Assembly (NCBI GenBank): GCA_934645125.1
Contig: CAKUDT010000007.1
Coordinates: 1-18,696 of the forward strand
Length of the DNA: 18,696 nt
Direction of reading: 5' to 3'
From: an uncultured Eggerthellaceae bacterium
Lineage (GTDB): Bacteria > Actinomycetota > Coriobacteriia > Coriobacteriales > Eggerthellaceae
Shown here: in pieces, positions 7,203 through 14,392 of the stretch
Layout: every line of letters begins with the position of its first letter
How positions within the stretch are numbered: the first letter of the stretch is position 1
Translations under genes and position numbers: made by a program
Notes under the pieces: generated by a model
The model's database searches: none
What the model was told of the DNA's origin: nothing
What the model saw: only the letters and a program-made list of their open reading frames with translations

Positions 7203-7424
7203 ATGGCTCTGTTCAAGGAATCAAACACAACGGTGCTTCATGTAGGTGGCATGCATTGCCCGAAATGCGTTGCGCGCGTGAAAGATGCGCTTGAAGCGGT
7301 TGATGGGGTGACGTCGGCTGACGTGAATCTCGAAGAAGAACGAGCAACGGTTGAGGGATGTGCGAATACCGATCAGCTTATCGCCGCTGTTCAGGCGATT
7401 AATTTTACCGCTGAGCTTGCGTAG
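7203..7424 (+). CDS. copZ: CopZ-like copper chaperone (heavy-metal-associated domain)
   Basis: Small cytoplasmic protein expected to carry Cu(I) to CopA or CsoR. The 73-residue product is a single heavy-metal domain with the motif GGMHCPKC (Cys19, Cys22), then ARVKDALEAVDGVTSADV, giving the usual beta-alpha-beta pattern. The His and Lys within and before the CxxC are less usual than the Thr and Ser often found there. AAAGGA (7191-7196) precedes the ATG by 6 nt. The gene lies 40 nt after copA with no terminator seen, so it is probably the third gene of the copper operon. Other metal specificity is possible in principle, but the context points to copper. Confidence 0.9.
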   Translation: MALFKESNTTVLHVGGMHCPKCVARVKDALEAVDGVTSADVNLEEERATVEGCANTDQLIAAVQAINFTAELA

Positions 7425-7558
7425 TGCTCGGTAAAGGATGGTTTGCGGGCGCTATCTGCTTCCAAATACGCGCACGCATGTGGAAGAAGCGCTTTTGCCG
7501 AACGTGCCCCTGCACGTCTTCCGCTTCCGCAAACTTTTCGCAGATTGCGCTTGCCTGC
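7425..7558. other. Spacer between the copper and pyrimidine operons
   Basis: No credible gene is seen. ACGTGC (7502-7507) and GCACGT (7512-7517) form a perfect 6-bp hairpin with a CCCT loop, bracketed by GGAAG and CTTCC that could extend it. There is no T tract, so this is at best a factor-dependent or weak end for the copper transcript. Confidence 0.3.
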
Positions 7559-7586
7559 GTAACAGGGGCGGGAATACGCGTATAAT
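7559..7586 (+). promoter_or_regulatory. Promoter of the pyrimidine operon
   Basis: A perfect -10 TATAAT (7581-7586) has a -35-like GTAACA (7559-7564, 4 of 6) at 16-bp spacing. Transcription would start near 7592, immediately before the PyrR-binding loop, as in known attenuated pyr leaders. Confidence 0.7.
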
Positions 7587-7591
7587 GAGGC

Positions 7592-7649
7592 AAGCCCTTT
7601 AAAAGCGGTACCGAGAGACCGACAAGGCTCATACTACCATTGTGTTTAT
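7592..7649 (+). promoter_or_regulatory. PyrR-binding RNA element and antiterminator of the pyr leader
   Basis: CCCTTTAAAAGCGGT followed by ACCGAGAGACCGACAAGG (to 7626) matches the PyrR-binding loop: a lower stem (AGCC and CTT with AAGGCT), an upper CGGT (7606-7609) with ACCG (7618-7621), and the CCGAGAG loop. GAGACC (7615-7620) can instead pair with GGTCTT (7653-7658) of the terminator's 5' arm. PyrR with UMP would stabilise the loop, free the terminator arm and stop transcription. Confidence 0.85.
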
Positions 7650-7686
7650 AAGGGTCTTCGCGTAAAACGCGCGGGGACCCTTTTTC
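7650..7686 (+). terminator. PyrR-controlled attenuator terminator
   Basis: AAGGGTC (7650-7656) pairs with GACCCTT (7676-7682), with an inner CGCG (7659-7662) and CGCG (7668-7671) stem and a T run at 7681-7685. It lies 22 nt before the pyrR start codon, as expected for an attenuator. Confidence 0.88.
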
Positions 7687-7707
7687 GTAAACGGAAAGGA
7701 GCGTGGT

Positions 7708-8304
7708 ATGGAAAACGGAGACGTGAAAAGCGTATGCATGGACGCCGATGACGTCGAGCGCGCCCTAACGCGTATCGCCCATCAGATTTTGGAGGCGAAC
7801 AAAGGCTGCAAAGATTTGGCGCTGGTGGGCATTGTGACGCGCGGCGATGTGCTAGCGCGCCGCTTGGCGGAAAAGATTCACCAGATAGAAGGGGTGGAAG
7901 TTCCTTTGGGGGCGCTTGACATCAGCTTCTATCGCGATGACTTCAGCATCTATATTGCGCCGCAAGTTTTGGGCAGCAACATTCCGTTTGAGCTCGATGG
8001 CAAAAAAGTCGTGCTGGTAGATGACGTGCTCTTTACAGGTCGCACCATCCGTGCCGCGCTTGATGCCCTGATGGATTTCGGGCGTCCTGCCGCTGTTCAG
8101 CTGGCCGTTTTGGTTGACCGTGGTCATCGCGAGCTTCCCATTCGCGCCGATTACGTGGGTAAAAACGTTCCTTCCTCGCGCTCCGAGAACGTGCGCCTTT
8201 ACCTGGAAGAGACCGACGGTCGCACTTGCGTTGAGATTTCCGAACTTGACCAGGGGCAGCGTGCCCATAGTCATCCCGTTTCGGCGGAGAAGGGAGCCGA
8301 ATAG
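7708..8304 (+). CDS. pyrR: Bifunctional pyr operon RNA-binding attenuation regulator and uracil phosphoribosyltransferase
   Basis: Binds pyr leader RNA in response to UMP and may have uracil phosphoribosyltransferase activity. The 198-residue product has the type I phosphoribosyltransferase fold. It carries GIVTRGDVLARRLA (41-54), the LGALDISFYRDD region, the PRPP-binding motif VVLVDDVLFTGRT (101-113), and LAVLVDRGHRELPIRADYVGK near the C-terminus. The last 20 or so residues form a charged tail beyond the usual family length (about 180). AAAGGAG (7695-7701) precedes the ATG by 6 nt. Its target sequence lies in its own leader, so the operon is autoregulated. pyrB follows after 2 nt. Confidence 0.95.
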   Translation: MENGDVKSVCMDADDVERALTRIAHQILEANKGCKDLALVGIVTRGDVLARRLAEKIHQIEGVEVPLGALDISFYRDDFSIYIAPQVLGSNIPFELDGKKVVLVDDVLFTGRTIRAALDALMDFGRPAAVQLAVLVDRGHRELPIRADYVGKNVPSSRSENVRLYLEETDGRTCVEISELDQGQRAHSHPVSAEKGAE

Positions 8305-8306
8305 TC

Positions 8307-9248
8307 ATGGCATTCAACCACAAGAATCTCATTGATATCACGGAATATTCCGCCGAGGACATTATGACCATCTTGCGTACGGCGCAAAGCTTTAAAGCGG
8401 TCAACGAGCGCCGCGTGAAGAAAGTGCCCACGCTCAAGGGGTATACGGTCGTGAATATGTTCAACGAGCCGTCAACGCGCACCAGAAGCTCGTTCGAGCT
8501 GGCGGAAAAGCGCCTGAGCTGCGATACCATGGCGTTTGGCGGCACGTCAACGTCCACGGTAAAAGGCGAAAGCCTGGTGGATACCGTGAAAACGCTGTGC
8601 TCCTATAAGATTGACTGTATTGTCGTGCGCGATAAACACGCTGGTGCGCCGTATAAGATTGCGCAAACATCGGGCCTTCCCGTTATTGATGCGGGCGATG
8701 GCAAGCACCAGCACCCCACGCAAGCGCTGCTGGACCTGTACTCCATTTGGGAGCGCAAAGGGTCGTTCGAAGGTCTGCACGTGGGTATTGTGGGCGATAT
8801 CAACCATTCGCGCGTGTGCGGCTCGCTTATTCCCGCGCTGAAAATCATGGGAGCCACCGTTACGGTTGTCGCTCCTGCAACGCTGCTGCCGGCGCGCCCT
8901 GAAATCTTAGGCGTCGATCACGTAACGGCGAATATCGAAGAAGCACTGCCCGAGCTTGATGTGGTGTATATGCTGCGCATTCAGATGGAGCGCATCGAAG
9001 ATGCCCCGTTTCCCAGCTTGCGTGAATACAGCTTGCTGTACGGCTTGAATAAAGAACGTGAGCGTTTCATGAAAAAGGATGCTATCATCTGCCATCCCGG
9101 TCCTATCAATCGCGGTATTGAGCTTGACAGCTACATGGCTGATCATCCCGAGCGTTCGGTGATTCTTGATCAAGTGTATGCAGGCATTTTGACGCGCATG
9201 GCGGTTTTGTATTTGCTGTTGGGAGGCAACGATGGCTCTGATTCTTAA
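8307..9248 (+). CDS. pyrB: Aspartate carbamoyltransferase catalytic subunit
   Basis: Joins carbamoyl phosphate to aspartate in the first committed step of pyrimidine synthesis. The 313-residue product has the carbamoyl-phosphate-binding STRTR motif (56-60), the TSTVKGES loop, HPTQALLD (from His136), and CHPGPINRGIE near the C-terminus, where most relatives have Met before HPGP. AAGGGAG (8290-8296) precedes the ATG, and pyrR ends 2 nt upstream. The 3' end overlaps pyrC by 17 nt. No pyrI regulatory subunit gene is present, so it would work as a catalytic trimer or with PyrC, as in many bacteria. Confidence 0.97.
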   Translation: MAFNHKNLIDITEYSAEDIMTILRTAQSFKAVNERRVKKVPTLKGYTVVNMFNEPSTRTRSSFELAEKRLSCDTMAFGGTSTSTVKGESLVDTVKTLCSYKIDCIVVRDKHAGAPYKIAQTSGLPVIDAGDGKHQHPTQALLDLYSIWERKGSFEGLHVGIVGDINHSRVCGSLIPALKIMGATVTVVAPATLLPARPEILGVDHVTANIEEALPELDVVYMLRIQMERIEDAPFPSLREYSLLYGLNKERERFMKKDAIICHPGPINRGIELDSYMADHPERSVILDQVYAGILTRMAVLYLLLGGNDGSDS

Positions 9249-10524
9249 AGGCGTGCGAGCAATTGACCCGCAAGTAGACCTTGATAGCGTTTGCGATGTG
9301 CTTATCGAAGACGGCAAGATTGCCCAGATTGGTGAAAACCTTTCCATTCCAGGCGCTGAAGTGCGCAACATGACGGGGAAAGTCCTGGTTCCGGGCTTGG
9401 TGGATATCCATGTGCATTTGCGCGAACCGGGCTACGAGTTCAAAGAGGACATCCATTCCGGTACGCGTGCCGCAGCGCACGGCGGCTTCACGGCAGTATG
9501 CGCCATGCCGAATACACTTCCCGTAACCGATACGGCTTTGGCGGTGGAATACACGAAGGCGCGCGCGAAGGAAGTAGGCGCTTGCCGCGTGTATATCTCC
9601 GGCGCATGCACGAAGGGCCTCAAGGGCGAAAGTTTGGCGGAAATGGGCGATATGGCTGCTCATGGCGCCGTTGCGTTCACCGATGACGGCCGTGGCGTTC
9701 AAGGTGCCGGCATGATGCGCCGTGTTATGGACTACGCTGCGCAGTTCAACCGCGTTGTCATGAGTCACTGCCAAGATGAGGATCTGGTAGGAACGGGGCA
9801 AGTGAACGAAGGCGTTGTCTCTACGCGCCTGGGCGTTGCCGGCTGGCCTGCTGAAGGCGAAGAGCTGCAGATTCAGCGTGACATTGCGCTGAGCCGTTTG
9901 ACAAACTGCCCGCTTCATATTCAGCATATTTCAACGAAACGCGGTTTGAATGCAGTTCGTGCCGCAAAGGCGGAAGGCTTGAAGGTGACATGCGAAGCAA
10001 CGCCGCATCATTTGTTCCTTGACGAAGACATGATTGGCGTTGATTACAATACGAACTTCAAAGTCAACCCGCCGCTGCGCACGAAAAGCGATTGCAAAGT
10101 GCTTATTGAGGGCGTGATTGATGGCTCCGTTGACGTTATTGTTACCGATCATGCGCCTCATGCTGCTTACGAAAAGGATCGCGAGTTCGAGCTGGCGCCG
10201 TTTGGCATGACGGGCATTGAAACGTCGGTTGGCCTTATCCTGACGAATCTGGTAAATCCCGGCGTTATTACCTGGCAGCGCATGGTTGAGCTCATGGCTG
10301 TTGCGCCGCGTGAGATTCTGCGCGTAGAGCCGGTCACGCTGGCGGCTGGAAGCGTTGCCGATGTGACGATTATCGATCCGAATTTGGCATGGACGGTTAC
10401 CGAGCAGGATTTCCAGTCCAAGGCAACGAATAGTGCGTTTATCGGGGCAAACTTGGTCGGACGTGCAACGGATGTATATGTTGGTGGCCAGCCCACCATG
10501 ATTGATTGCACGGTGGTTGCATAA
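9232..10524 (+). CDS. pyrC: Dihydroorotase (zinc metalloenzyme, class I)
   Basis: Catalyses ring closure of carbamoyl aspartate to dihydroorotate. The 430-residue length and motifs fit class I enzymes. The metal-ligand motif is DIHVHLREPG (His60, His62), followed by GGFTAVCAMPNT, MSHCQDEDL, HIQHISTKRG and CEATPHHLFL. NPPLR and VTDHAPH follow, with Asp306 as the expected catalytic base. All likely zinc ligands are present, which argues against an inactive paralogue. GGGAGG (9221-9226) inside pyrB precedes the ATG, giving a 17-nt overlap and probable translational coupling. After it comes a 95-nt gap, the largest in the operon. Confidence 0.97.
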   Translation: MALILKGVRAIDPQVDLDSVCDVLIEDGKIAQIGENLSIPGAEVRNMTGKVLVPGLVDIHVHLREPGYEFKEDIHSGTRAAAHGGFTAVCAMPNTLPVTDTALAVEYTKARAKEVGACRVYISGACTKGLKGESLAEMGDMAAHGAVAFTDDGRGVQGAGMMRRVMDYAAQFNRVVMSHCQDEDLVGTGQVNEGVVSTRLGVAGWPAEGEELQIQRDIALSRLTNCPLHIQHISTKRGLNAVRAAKAEGLKVTCEATPHHLFLDEDMIGVDYNTNFKVNPPLRTKSDCKVLIEGVIDGSVDVIVTDHAPHAAYEKDREFELAPFGMTGIETSVGLILTNLVNPGVITWQRMVELMAVAPREILRVEPVTLAAGSVADVTIIDPNLAWTVTEQDFQSKATNSAFIGANLVGRATDVYVGGQPTMIDCTVVA

Positions 10525-10536
10525 CACGAGCCGGAT

Positions 10537-10567
10537 GCCGCGCTGCGGCGGTAAGGCGGCGCGCGCC
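10537..10567 (+). other. GC-rich hairpins in the pyrC-pyrK gap
   Basis: GCCGC (10537-10541) and GCGGC (10545-10549) form a tight hairpin, followed by the self-complementary GGCGCGCGCC (10558-10567). There is no T tract, so termination is unlikely. The 95-nt gap otherwise holds only the strong pyrK ribosome-binding site. Possible roles are mRNA processing or stability. Confidence 0.3.
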
Positions 10568-10619
10568 ATTTCCGCACTGTACTTATTCGCAGCAGAGCAG
10601 CAAGACAAAGGAGGAATAC

Positions 10620-11399
10620 ATGACTCTGATAGATGAGAAGGCGATAGTCCTTCGCAACGATAACGTAGGGCCGCGCCTCTACCTCATGGATCTGGAAAGC
10701 CCCCAAGTGGCTCCGCTTGTATTGCCGGGGCAGTTTGTGCATATGAAGCTCAATGGCTTCGGCGAGCATATCCTGCGCCGTCCGTTTTCGATTCTTGACA
10801 CCGATCCCGAAGCGGGTCGCATGACCATCTTGTACCAGGTGGTAGGCGAGGGAACGCAATTTATGACTTCGGCTGCTCCGGGTCATAAGTTCGATGTTAT
10901 TGGCTCAATCGGCCGCGGTTGGGATGTTCCTGAAGCGGGCAGGCGTGTATTGATTGTTGGCGGCGGCGTGGGCGCGGCCCCGTTGTTCATGCTGTCCAAG
11001 CAGGCGAAAGCTGCGGGTGCCACGGTGGATGCTGTCATTGGTGCTGCTACGAAAGACGCGCTGGTCACGTATGATTTGTACAAGCAGGTTCACGGCGACG
11101 CGTTACATTGCGCAACCGACGACGGCACGTTCGGCTGCGCTGGTTTTTGCACGGGGCCCGTGGAAGAGCTGCTTGCTAAAAACGCGTACGACATGGTGTA
11201 CGTCTGCGGTCCGGAACCGCTCATGCGCATTATTGCGCAAACGGCAGCGCGTGCAGGTGTTGCGTGCCAGGTGTCCATGGAGAAGCGTATGGCGTGCGGC
11301 GTGGGAGCTTGCCTATCGTGCATTGTTGAAACGGTGAATGGCCGCAAGCGCGCTTGCGTTGACGGTCCGATTTTCGAAGCAGAGAAGGTGGTGTGGTAA
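10620..11399 (+). CDS. pyrK: Dihydroorotate dehydrogenase electron-transfer subunit
   Basis: Passes electrons from PyrD to NAD+ through FAD and a [2Fe-2S] cluster, as a subunit of class 1B dihydroorotate dehydrogenase. The 259-residue product has the FAD-binding HILRRPFSI motif, the nucleotide-binding GGGVGAAPL, a CGPEPLM motif, and the cluster cysteines Cys226, Cys231, Cys234 and Cys246 in ACGVGACLSC and RKRACVDG. AAAGGAGG (10607-10614), the best ribosome-binding site in this operon, lies 5 nt before ATG 10620, so the in-frame extension to 10506 is not used. The stop codon TAA shares one base with the pyrD ATG (TAATG). Confidence 0.96.
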   Translation: MTLIDEKAIVLRNDNVGPRLYLMDLESPQVAPLVLPGQFVHMKLNGFGEHILRRPFSILDTDPEAGRMTILYQVVGEGTQFMTSAAPGHKFDVIGSIGRGWDVPEAGRRVLIVGGGVGAAPLFMLSKQAKAAGATVDAVIGAATKDALVTYDLYKQVHGDALHCATDDGTFGCAGFCTGPVEELLAKNAYDMVYVCGPEPLMRIIAQTAARAGVACQVSMEKRMACGVGACLSCIVETVNGRKRACVDGPIFEAEKVVW

Positions 11400-12313
11400 T
11401 GGCAGTGAATACCCAGGTCAACCTTGGTGGTCTTATCATGCGCAACCCTGTGACGGTTGCATCGGGCACGTTTGCTGCGGGACGCGAATACGCCGATTTC
11501 GTGGACCTTTCGCGTTTGGGCGCCGTTACCACTAAAGGCGTTTCCTTGAACGGTTGGGCGGGAAACGATGCCGTGCGCATTGCGGAAACCCCCAGCGGTA
11601 TGTTGAATTCCATTGGTCTGCAGAATCCCGGCGTCGACCACTTGATTGAAGGCGATATTGCCTGGTTGGCAACGCAAGACGTTCCCTGCATCGTGAACGT
11701 GTCGGGTCACTCCGTAGGCGAGTACCAAGCCGTTGTGGAGCGCTTGGAAAACTGTCCCCACGTGCATGCCTACGAGATCAACATCAGCTGCCCCAACGTT
11801 GATGCGGGTGGCATGACATTTGGTTGCGTTCCTGAGAAAGCCTCCGAAGTGATTCGTGCCTGCCGCAATGCCACGAAGCGTCCCATGATCGTGAAGCTTA
11901 CGCCGAACGTCACCGATATCACTGAGATCGCAAAAGTGGCGCAAGAAGAAGGCGCCGATGCGATTTCCCTGATCAATACCCTGTTGGGCATGGCGATTGA
12001 CGTGAAGCGCCGCAAGCCTGTTTTGGCCCGCGTGGTGGGTGGCCTTTCCGGTCCTGCGGTCAAGCCCGTTGCGCTGCGCATGGTATGGCAGTGTCATCAG
12101 GCAGTTGACGTGCCCATTTTGGGCATGGGCGGTGTGACAACGGGCACCGATGCTATTGAATTTATGCTTGCCGGTGCAACCGCCGTTGCAGTGGGTACGG
12201 CGAACTTCATGAATCCGCATGCAACCATCGATGTTGTTGAGGGTATTGAGGCGTACTGCGAAGAGCAGGGCGTTTCCGATGTGAACGAGCTCATTGGTGC
12301 TCTTGGGTGTTAG
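11399..12313 (+). CDS. pyrD: Dihydroorotate dehydrogenase, class 1B catalytic subunit
   Basis: Oxidises dihydroorotate to orotate with FMN; with PyrK it uses NAD+, which suits an anaerobe. The 304-residue product has the start NPVTVASGTF, then TTKGVSLNGW, GMLNSIGLQNPG, and the active-site Cys131 in NISCPNV. It ends with GMGGVTTGTDAIEFMLAGA for FMN phosphate binding. A catalytic Cys, rather than Ser, marks class 1. The ATG at 11399 overlaps the pyrK stop by one base and has AAGGTGG (11385-11391) upstream; a GTG two codons earlier is less likely. The gene ends 17 nt before pyrF. Confidence 0.97.
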   Translation: MAVNTQVNLGGLIMRNPVTVASGTFAAGREYADFVDLSRLGAVTTKGVSLNGWAGNDAVRIAETPSGMLNSIGLQNPGVDHLIEGDIAWLATQDVPCIVNVSGHSVGEYQAVVERLENCPHVHAYEINISCPNVDAGGMTFGCVPEKASEVIRACRNATKRPMIVKLTPNVTDITEIAKVAQEEGADAISLINTLLGMAIDVKRRKPVLARVVGGLSGPAVKPVALRMVWQCHQAVDVPILGMGGVTTGTDAIEFMLAGATAVAVGTANFMNPHATIDVVEGIEAYCEEQGVSDVNELIGALGC

Positions 12314-12330
12314 AAAGAGGTGCATCTTTT

Positions 12331-13062
12331 ATGCAAAACTACAAGGAACTTGAACCGGCGGATCGCGTAATTATTGCGCTGGACATGGAGGCGCAAGAGG
12401 CGCTCGACTTGGCGGAAAAGCTTCAGGGCGAAGCTCGCTGGGTGAAGATTGGCATGACGCTGTTCTACAAGGAAGGTCCTGCATTCGTGCAGAAATTCAA
12501 GGACATGGGCTACAAGGTGTTCATCGACTTGAAGCTCTATGATATTCCACATCAGGTGCAAGGTGCTATTGGATCGCTTGTTTCTATTGGCGCTGATATG
12601 CTTACCATGCATGCTTCGGGCGGCGTTGAGATGATGAGCGCTGCCCAGAAGGCGGTAGAGCAAGCAGCGGGCAAGGGTGATGCTCCCATCACGTTGGGCG
12701 TTACTGTGCTGACCAGCATGGATGACGCAACGTTGGCCGAAATTGGCGTCAATCGCGCCGCCGCCGACCAGGTGAATCTGCTTGCAGCTCTTACGAAAAC
12801 CGCCGGTGTCTCTGGCGTTGTTTCTTCCCCTTGGGAAGCGGAGCAACTTCGTGCACTGCTGGGAGATACTGCTGCTATTGTAACGCCGGGTATTCGCCCT
12901 GCGGGTGCAGATGCGGGAGACCAAAAGCGCATTGCGACTCCTTCCTTTGCCGTTGAGCATGGTGCATCGCATCTTGTCATTGGTCGCCCTATCACGAAAG
13001 CGGCCGATCCCGTGGAGGCGTTTCGCAGCATAATTCGCGAACTCGAGGGTGTTTCGGCGTAA
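12331..13062 (+). CDS. pyrF: Orotidine 5'-phosphate decarboxylase
   Basis: Converts OMP to UMP, the last step of the pathway. The 243-residue product has the class I motif FIDLKLYDIPHQV, with Asp66, Lys68 and Asp71 as the charged active-site network. GVTVLTSM, TPGIRPAGADAGDQKR and HLVIGRPIT complete the phosphate-binding end of the barrel. AAAGAGGTG (12314-12322) precedes ATG 12331; an earlier in-frame start at 12307 would overlap pyrD and is not needed. It is the last gene of the operon. No clear stem-type terminator follows, only a T run at 13066-13071. The expected pyrE partner is missing here. Confidence 0.96.
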   Translation: MQNYKELEPADRVIIALDMEAQEALDLAEKLQGEARWVKIGMTLFYKEGPAFVQKFKDMGYKVFIDLKLYDIPHQVQGAIGSLVSIGADMLTMHASGGVEMMSAAQKAVEQAAGKGDAPITLGVTVLTSMDDATLAEIGVNRAAADQVNLLAALTKTAGVSGVVSSPWEAEQLRALLGDTAAIVTPGIRPAGADAGDQKRIATPSFAVEHGASHLVIGRPITKAADPVEAFRSIIRELEGVSA

Positions 13063-13099
13063 ATTTTTTGTCCGATTCTTGTTCATCCCATTATTTTTA

Positions 13100-13128
13100 T
13101 TGTATGAGCTGGGTATTTCGTGTAATAT
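13100..13128 (+). promoter_or_regulatory. Possible mihF promoter
   Basis: TTGTAT (13100-13105, 3 of 6) and TAATAT (13123-13128) are separated by 17 bp in the 164-nt gap between pyrF and mihF. The match is moderate, but a promoter is expected here because the gene families change. The transcript would have a leader of about 90 nt. Confidence 0.4.
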
Positions 13129-13144
13129 CTAGATTTGCATTCTT

Positions 13145-13199
13145 GAGGTGGCTTCACAGAACGCCTCGCAGAAGTAATAGGCGGGTTGAATTTTGCCCG
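13145..13199 (+). promoter_or_regulatory. mihF leader with alternative hairpins
   Basis: CGCCTC (13162-13167) can pair with GAGGTG (13145-13150), or its CGCCT part with AGGCG (13179-13183). The latter competes with CGGG (13182-13185) pairing to CCCG (13196-13199). The chain of exclusive stems could act as a switch in front of the strong ribosome-binding site at 13212-13220. Confidence 0.3.
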
Positions 13200-13226
13200 T
13201 GAGATAATTTGAAAAAGGAGATTAGA

Positions 13227-13535
13227 ATGGCAATTCCTCAGTTGACTCCCGAAGAGCGCGCACAGGCACTGGAAAAGGCTAAGCAGGCTCGCGCAAAGCG
13301 TGCAGAAATTCGTGAGCAGCTTAAGTCGGGCGCTCTTACCCTTGCGGAAGTCATCGCCATGAAAGATGATGAAATTGTTGGTCGTATGAAGGTTTCCACC
13401 CTTATCGAGACTCTTCCTGGCTATGGCAAGGCCAAGGCCGAGAAGATCATGACTGAGCTCAACATTGCTGATAGCCGTCGTCTTCGCGGTTTAGGCGAGC
13501 GCCAGCAGGCTGCGCTTCTGGAGCGTTTGGGCTAA
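13227..13535 (+). CDS. mihF: Actinobacterial-type integration host factor
   Basis: Small nucleoid-associated protein that binds and bends DNA; the actinobacterial type is unrelated to the alpha/beta IHF of enterobacteria. The 102-residue product starts MAIPQLTPEERAQALEKA, has a Lys/Arg-rich helix (residues 15-33), and carries the helix-hairpin-helix LPGYGKAKA (63-71), followed by LGERQQAALLERL. AAAAAGGAG (13212-13220) lies 6 nt before ATG 13227, so the few extra upstream codons are not used. The order mihF-gmk-rpoZ is typical of actinobacteria and is the best taxonomic clue in the window. gmk begins 2 nt after its stop. Confidence 0.93.
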   Translation: MAIPQLTPEERAQALEKAKQARAKRAEIREQLKSGALTLAEVIAMKDDEIVGRMKVSTLIETLPGYGKAKAEKIMTELNIADSRRLRGLGERQQAALLERLG

Positions 13536-13537
13536 TC

Positions 13538-14086
13538 GTGCCTTCTAAGCTTTTTGTAATTTCGGGGCCATCGGGTGCCGGTAAAGGCACCTTGGTGGCT
13601 CGTCTTGCGCAGGAACTTCCCTCTCTTTGGGTTTCGGTTTCCGCGACTACGCGTGCGCCCCGCGAAGGCGAAATTCCTGGTGTTTCGTATGTTTTCATGA
13701 CGAAAGAGCAATTTGAACAGGGAATTTCGGAAGATGGTTTCTTGGAGTGGGCTAAGTACAACGATAATTACTACGGTACACCCCTTGCACCTATCAAAGA
13801 GCACCTTGCCGCGGGCAACTCGGTCATTTTGGAGATTGAAGTTCAGGGCGCCTTTCAAGTTAAGCAACTTTTCCCTGATGCGTGCTTGGTCTTTATTGAG
13901 CCGCCCAGCATGGAAGAGTTGCGTCGTCGTCTTTCTGGTCGCGGTACTGAATCTGCTGAGGTAATTGAAGCGCGCATGAAAACGGCGGAAAAAGAGATGG
14001 AACGTCGTTTCGAATACGATGTTCGTCTAGTCAACGATGACCTGGATGAAGCAACGAAAAAGCTTGTTGCTATTGTTCGGGATTAA
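13538..14086 (+). CDS. gmk: Guanylate kinase
   Basis: Phosphorylates GMP or dGMP to the diphosphate with ATP. The 182-residue product has the P-loop GPSGAGKGT (10-18), the GMP-binding region SATTRAPREGE and GVSYVFMT, GFLEWAKYNDNYYGTP, and ILEIEVQGAFQVK. Arg-rich RRLSGRGTES forms the lid. The start is GTG 13538, which gives the standard N-terminus; a GGAG at 13520-13523 is far away (14 nt), so translation is probably coupled to mihF, whose stop is 2 nt upstream. It is followed by rpoZ after 25 nt. Confidence 0.96.
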   Translation: MPSKLFVISGPSGAGKGTLVARLAQELPSLWVSVSATTRAPREGEIPGVSYVFMTKEQFEQGISEDGFLEWAKYNDNYYGTPLAPIKEHLAAGNSVILEIEVQGAFQVKQLFPDACLVFIEPPSMEELRRRLSGRGTESAEVIEARMKTAEKEMERRFEYDVRLVNDDLDEATKKLVAIVRD

Positions 14087-14091
14087 AGTAT

Positions 14092-14115
14092 ATGATTTTG
14101 GAGCAAATGTTATGA
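14092..14115 (+). other. Seven-codon ORF ending on the rpoZ start codon
   Basis: ATG ATT TTG GAG CAA ATG TTA TGA encodes MILEQML. Its TGA overlaps the rpoZ ATG as ATGA. It spans the rpoZ ribosome-binding site and has no strong one of its own. It may be chance or a coupling device. Confidence 0.25.
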
Positions 14116-14372
14116 GCTTGATTGAACCTAAAATCGATGAGCTTTTGGACCGCACGGATAACGATCGTTTTCTGCTGTGCACCATTGCTGCGAAGCGTGC
14201 GCGCGACATCAACGATATGATGCGTGGTCAGCGCGATCGCGCCGCCGCTCAGTCTTTGTCGGTGCAGGTCGCTCGCGCTGCCGACAAGAAACCGCTTTCT
14301 TTGGCGTTCGCTGAAATTGCCGATGGCGATGTTTCTTACGACCCCGCCACTATCGACCTGAAGGCGAATTAA
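14112..14372 (+). CDS. rpoZ: RNA polymerase omega subunit
   Basis: Small subunit that helps assemble RNA polymerase. The 86-residue product has the family pattern IEPKIDELLDRTDNDRFLLC, then TIAAKRARDINDMMRG, matching the conserved omega core. The C-terminal part, KKPLSLAFAEIADGDVSYDP, keeps the KPLSLAF and EIADG motifs common in actinobacterial omega. ATG 14112 is chosen since GGAG (14100-14103) lies 8 nt upstream and the family starts here; the longer ORF from 14037 would overlap gmk. It sits in the mihF-gmk-rpoZ-thiI series. Confidence 0.94.
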   Translation: MSLIEPKIDELLDRTDNDRFLLCTIAAKRARDINDMMRGQRDRAAAQSLSVQVARAADKKPLSLAFAEIADGDVSYDPATIDLKAN

Positions 14373-14392
14373 GCGTTATAGTAAGGATAAGG

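Noticed and set aside
5534..7228. Long open frame (564 codons) on the - strand opposite copA
   Set aside because: It mirrors copA, whose motifs are complete. The predicted protein is His/Arg-rich without a recognisable domain and has no promoter or ribosome-binding site of its own.
11090..12325. Open frame of 411 codons on the - strand opposite pyrK and pyrD
   Set aside because: It is a shadow of two clear genes, has an unnatural His/Asn-rich composition and no domain.
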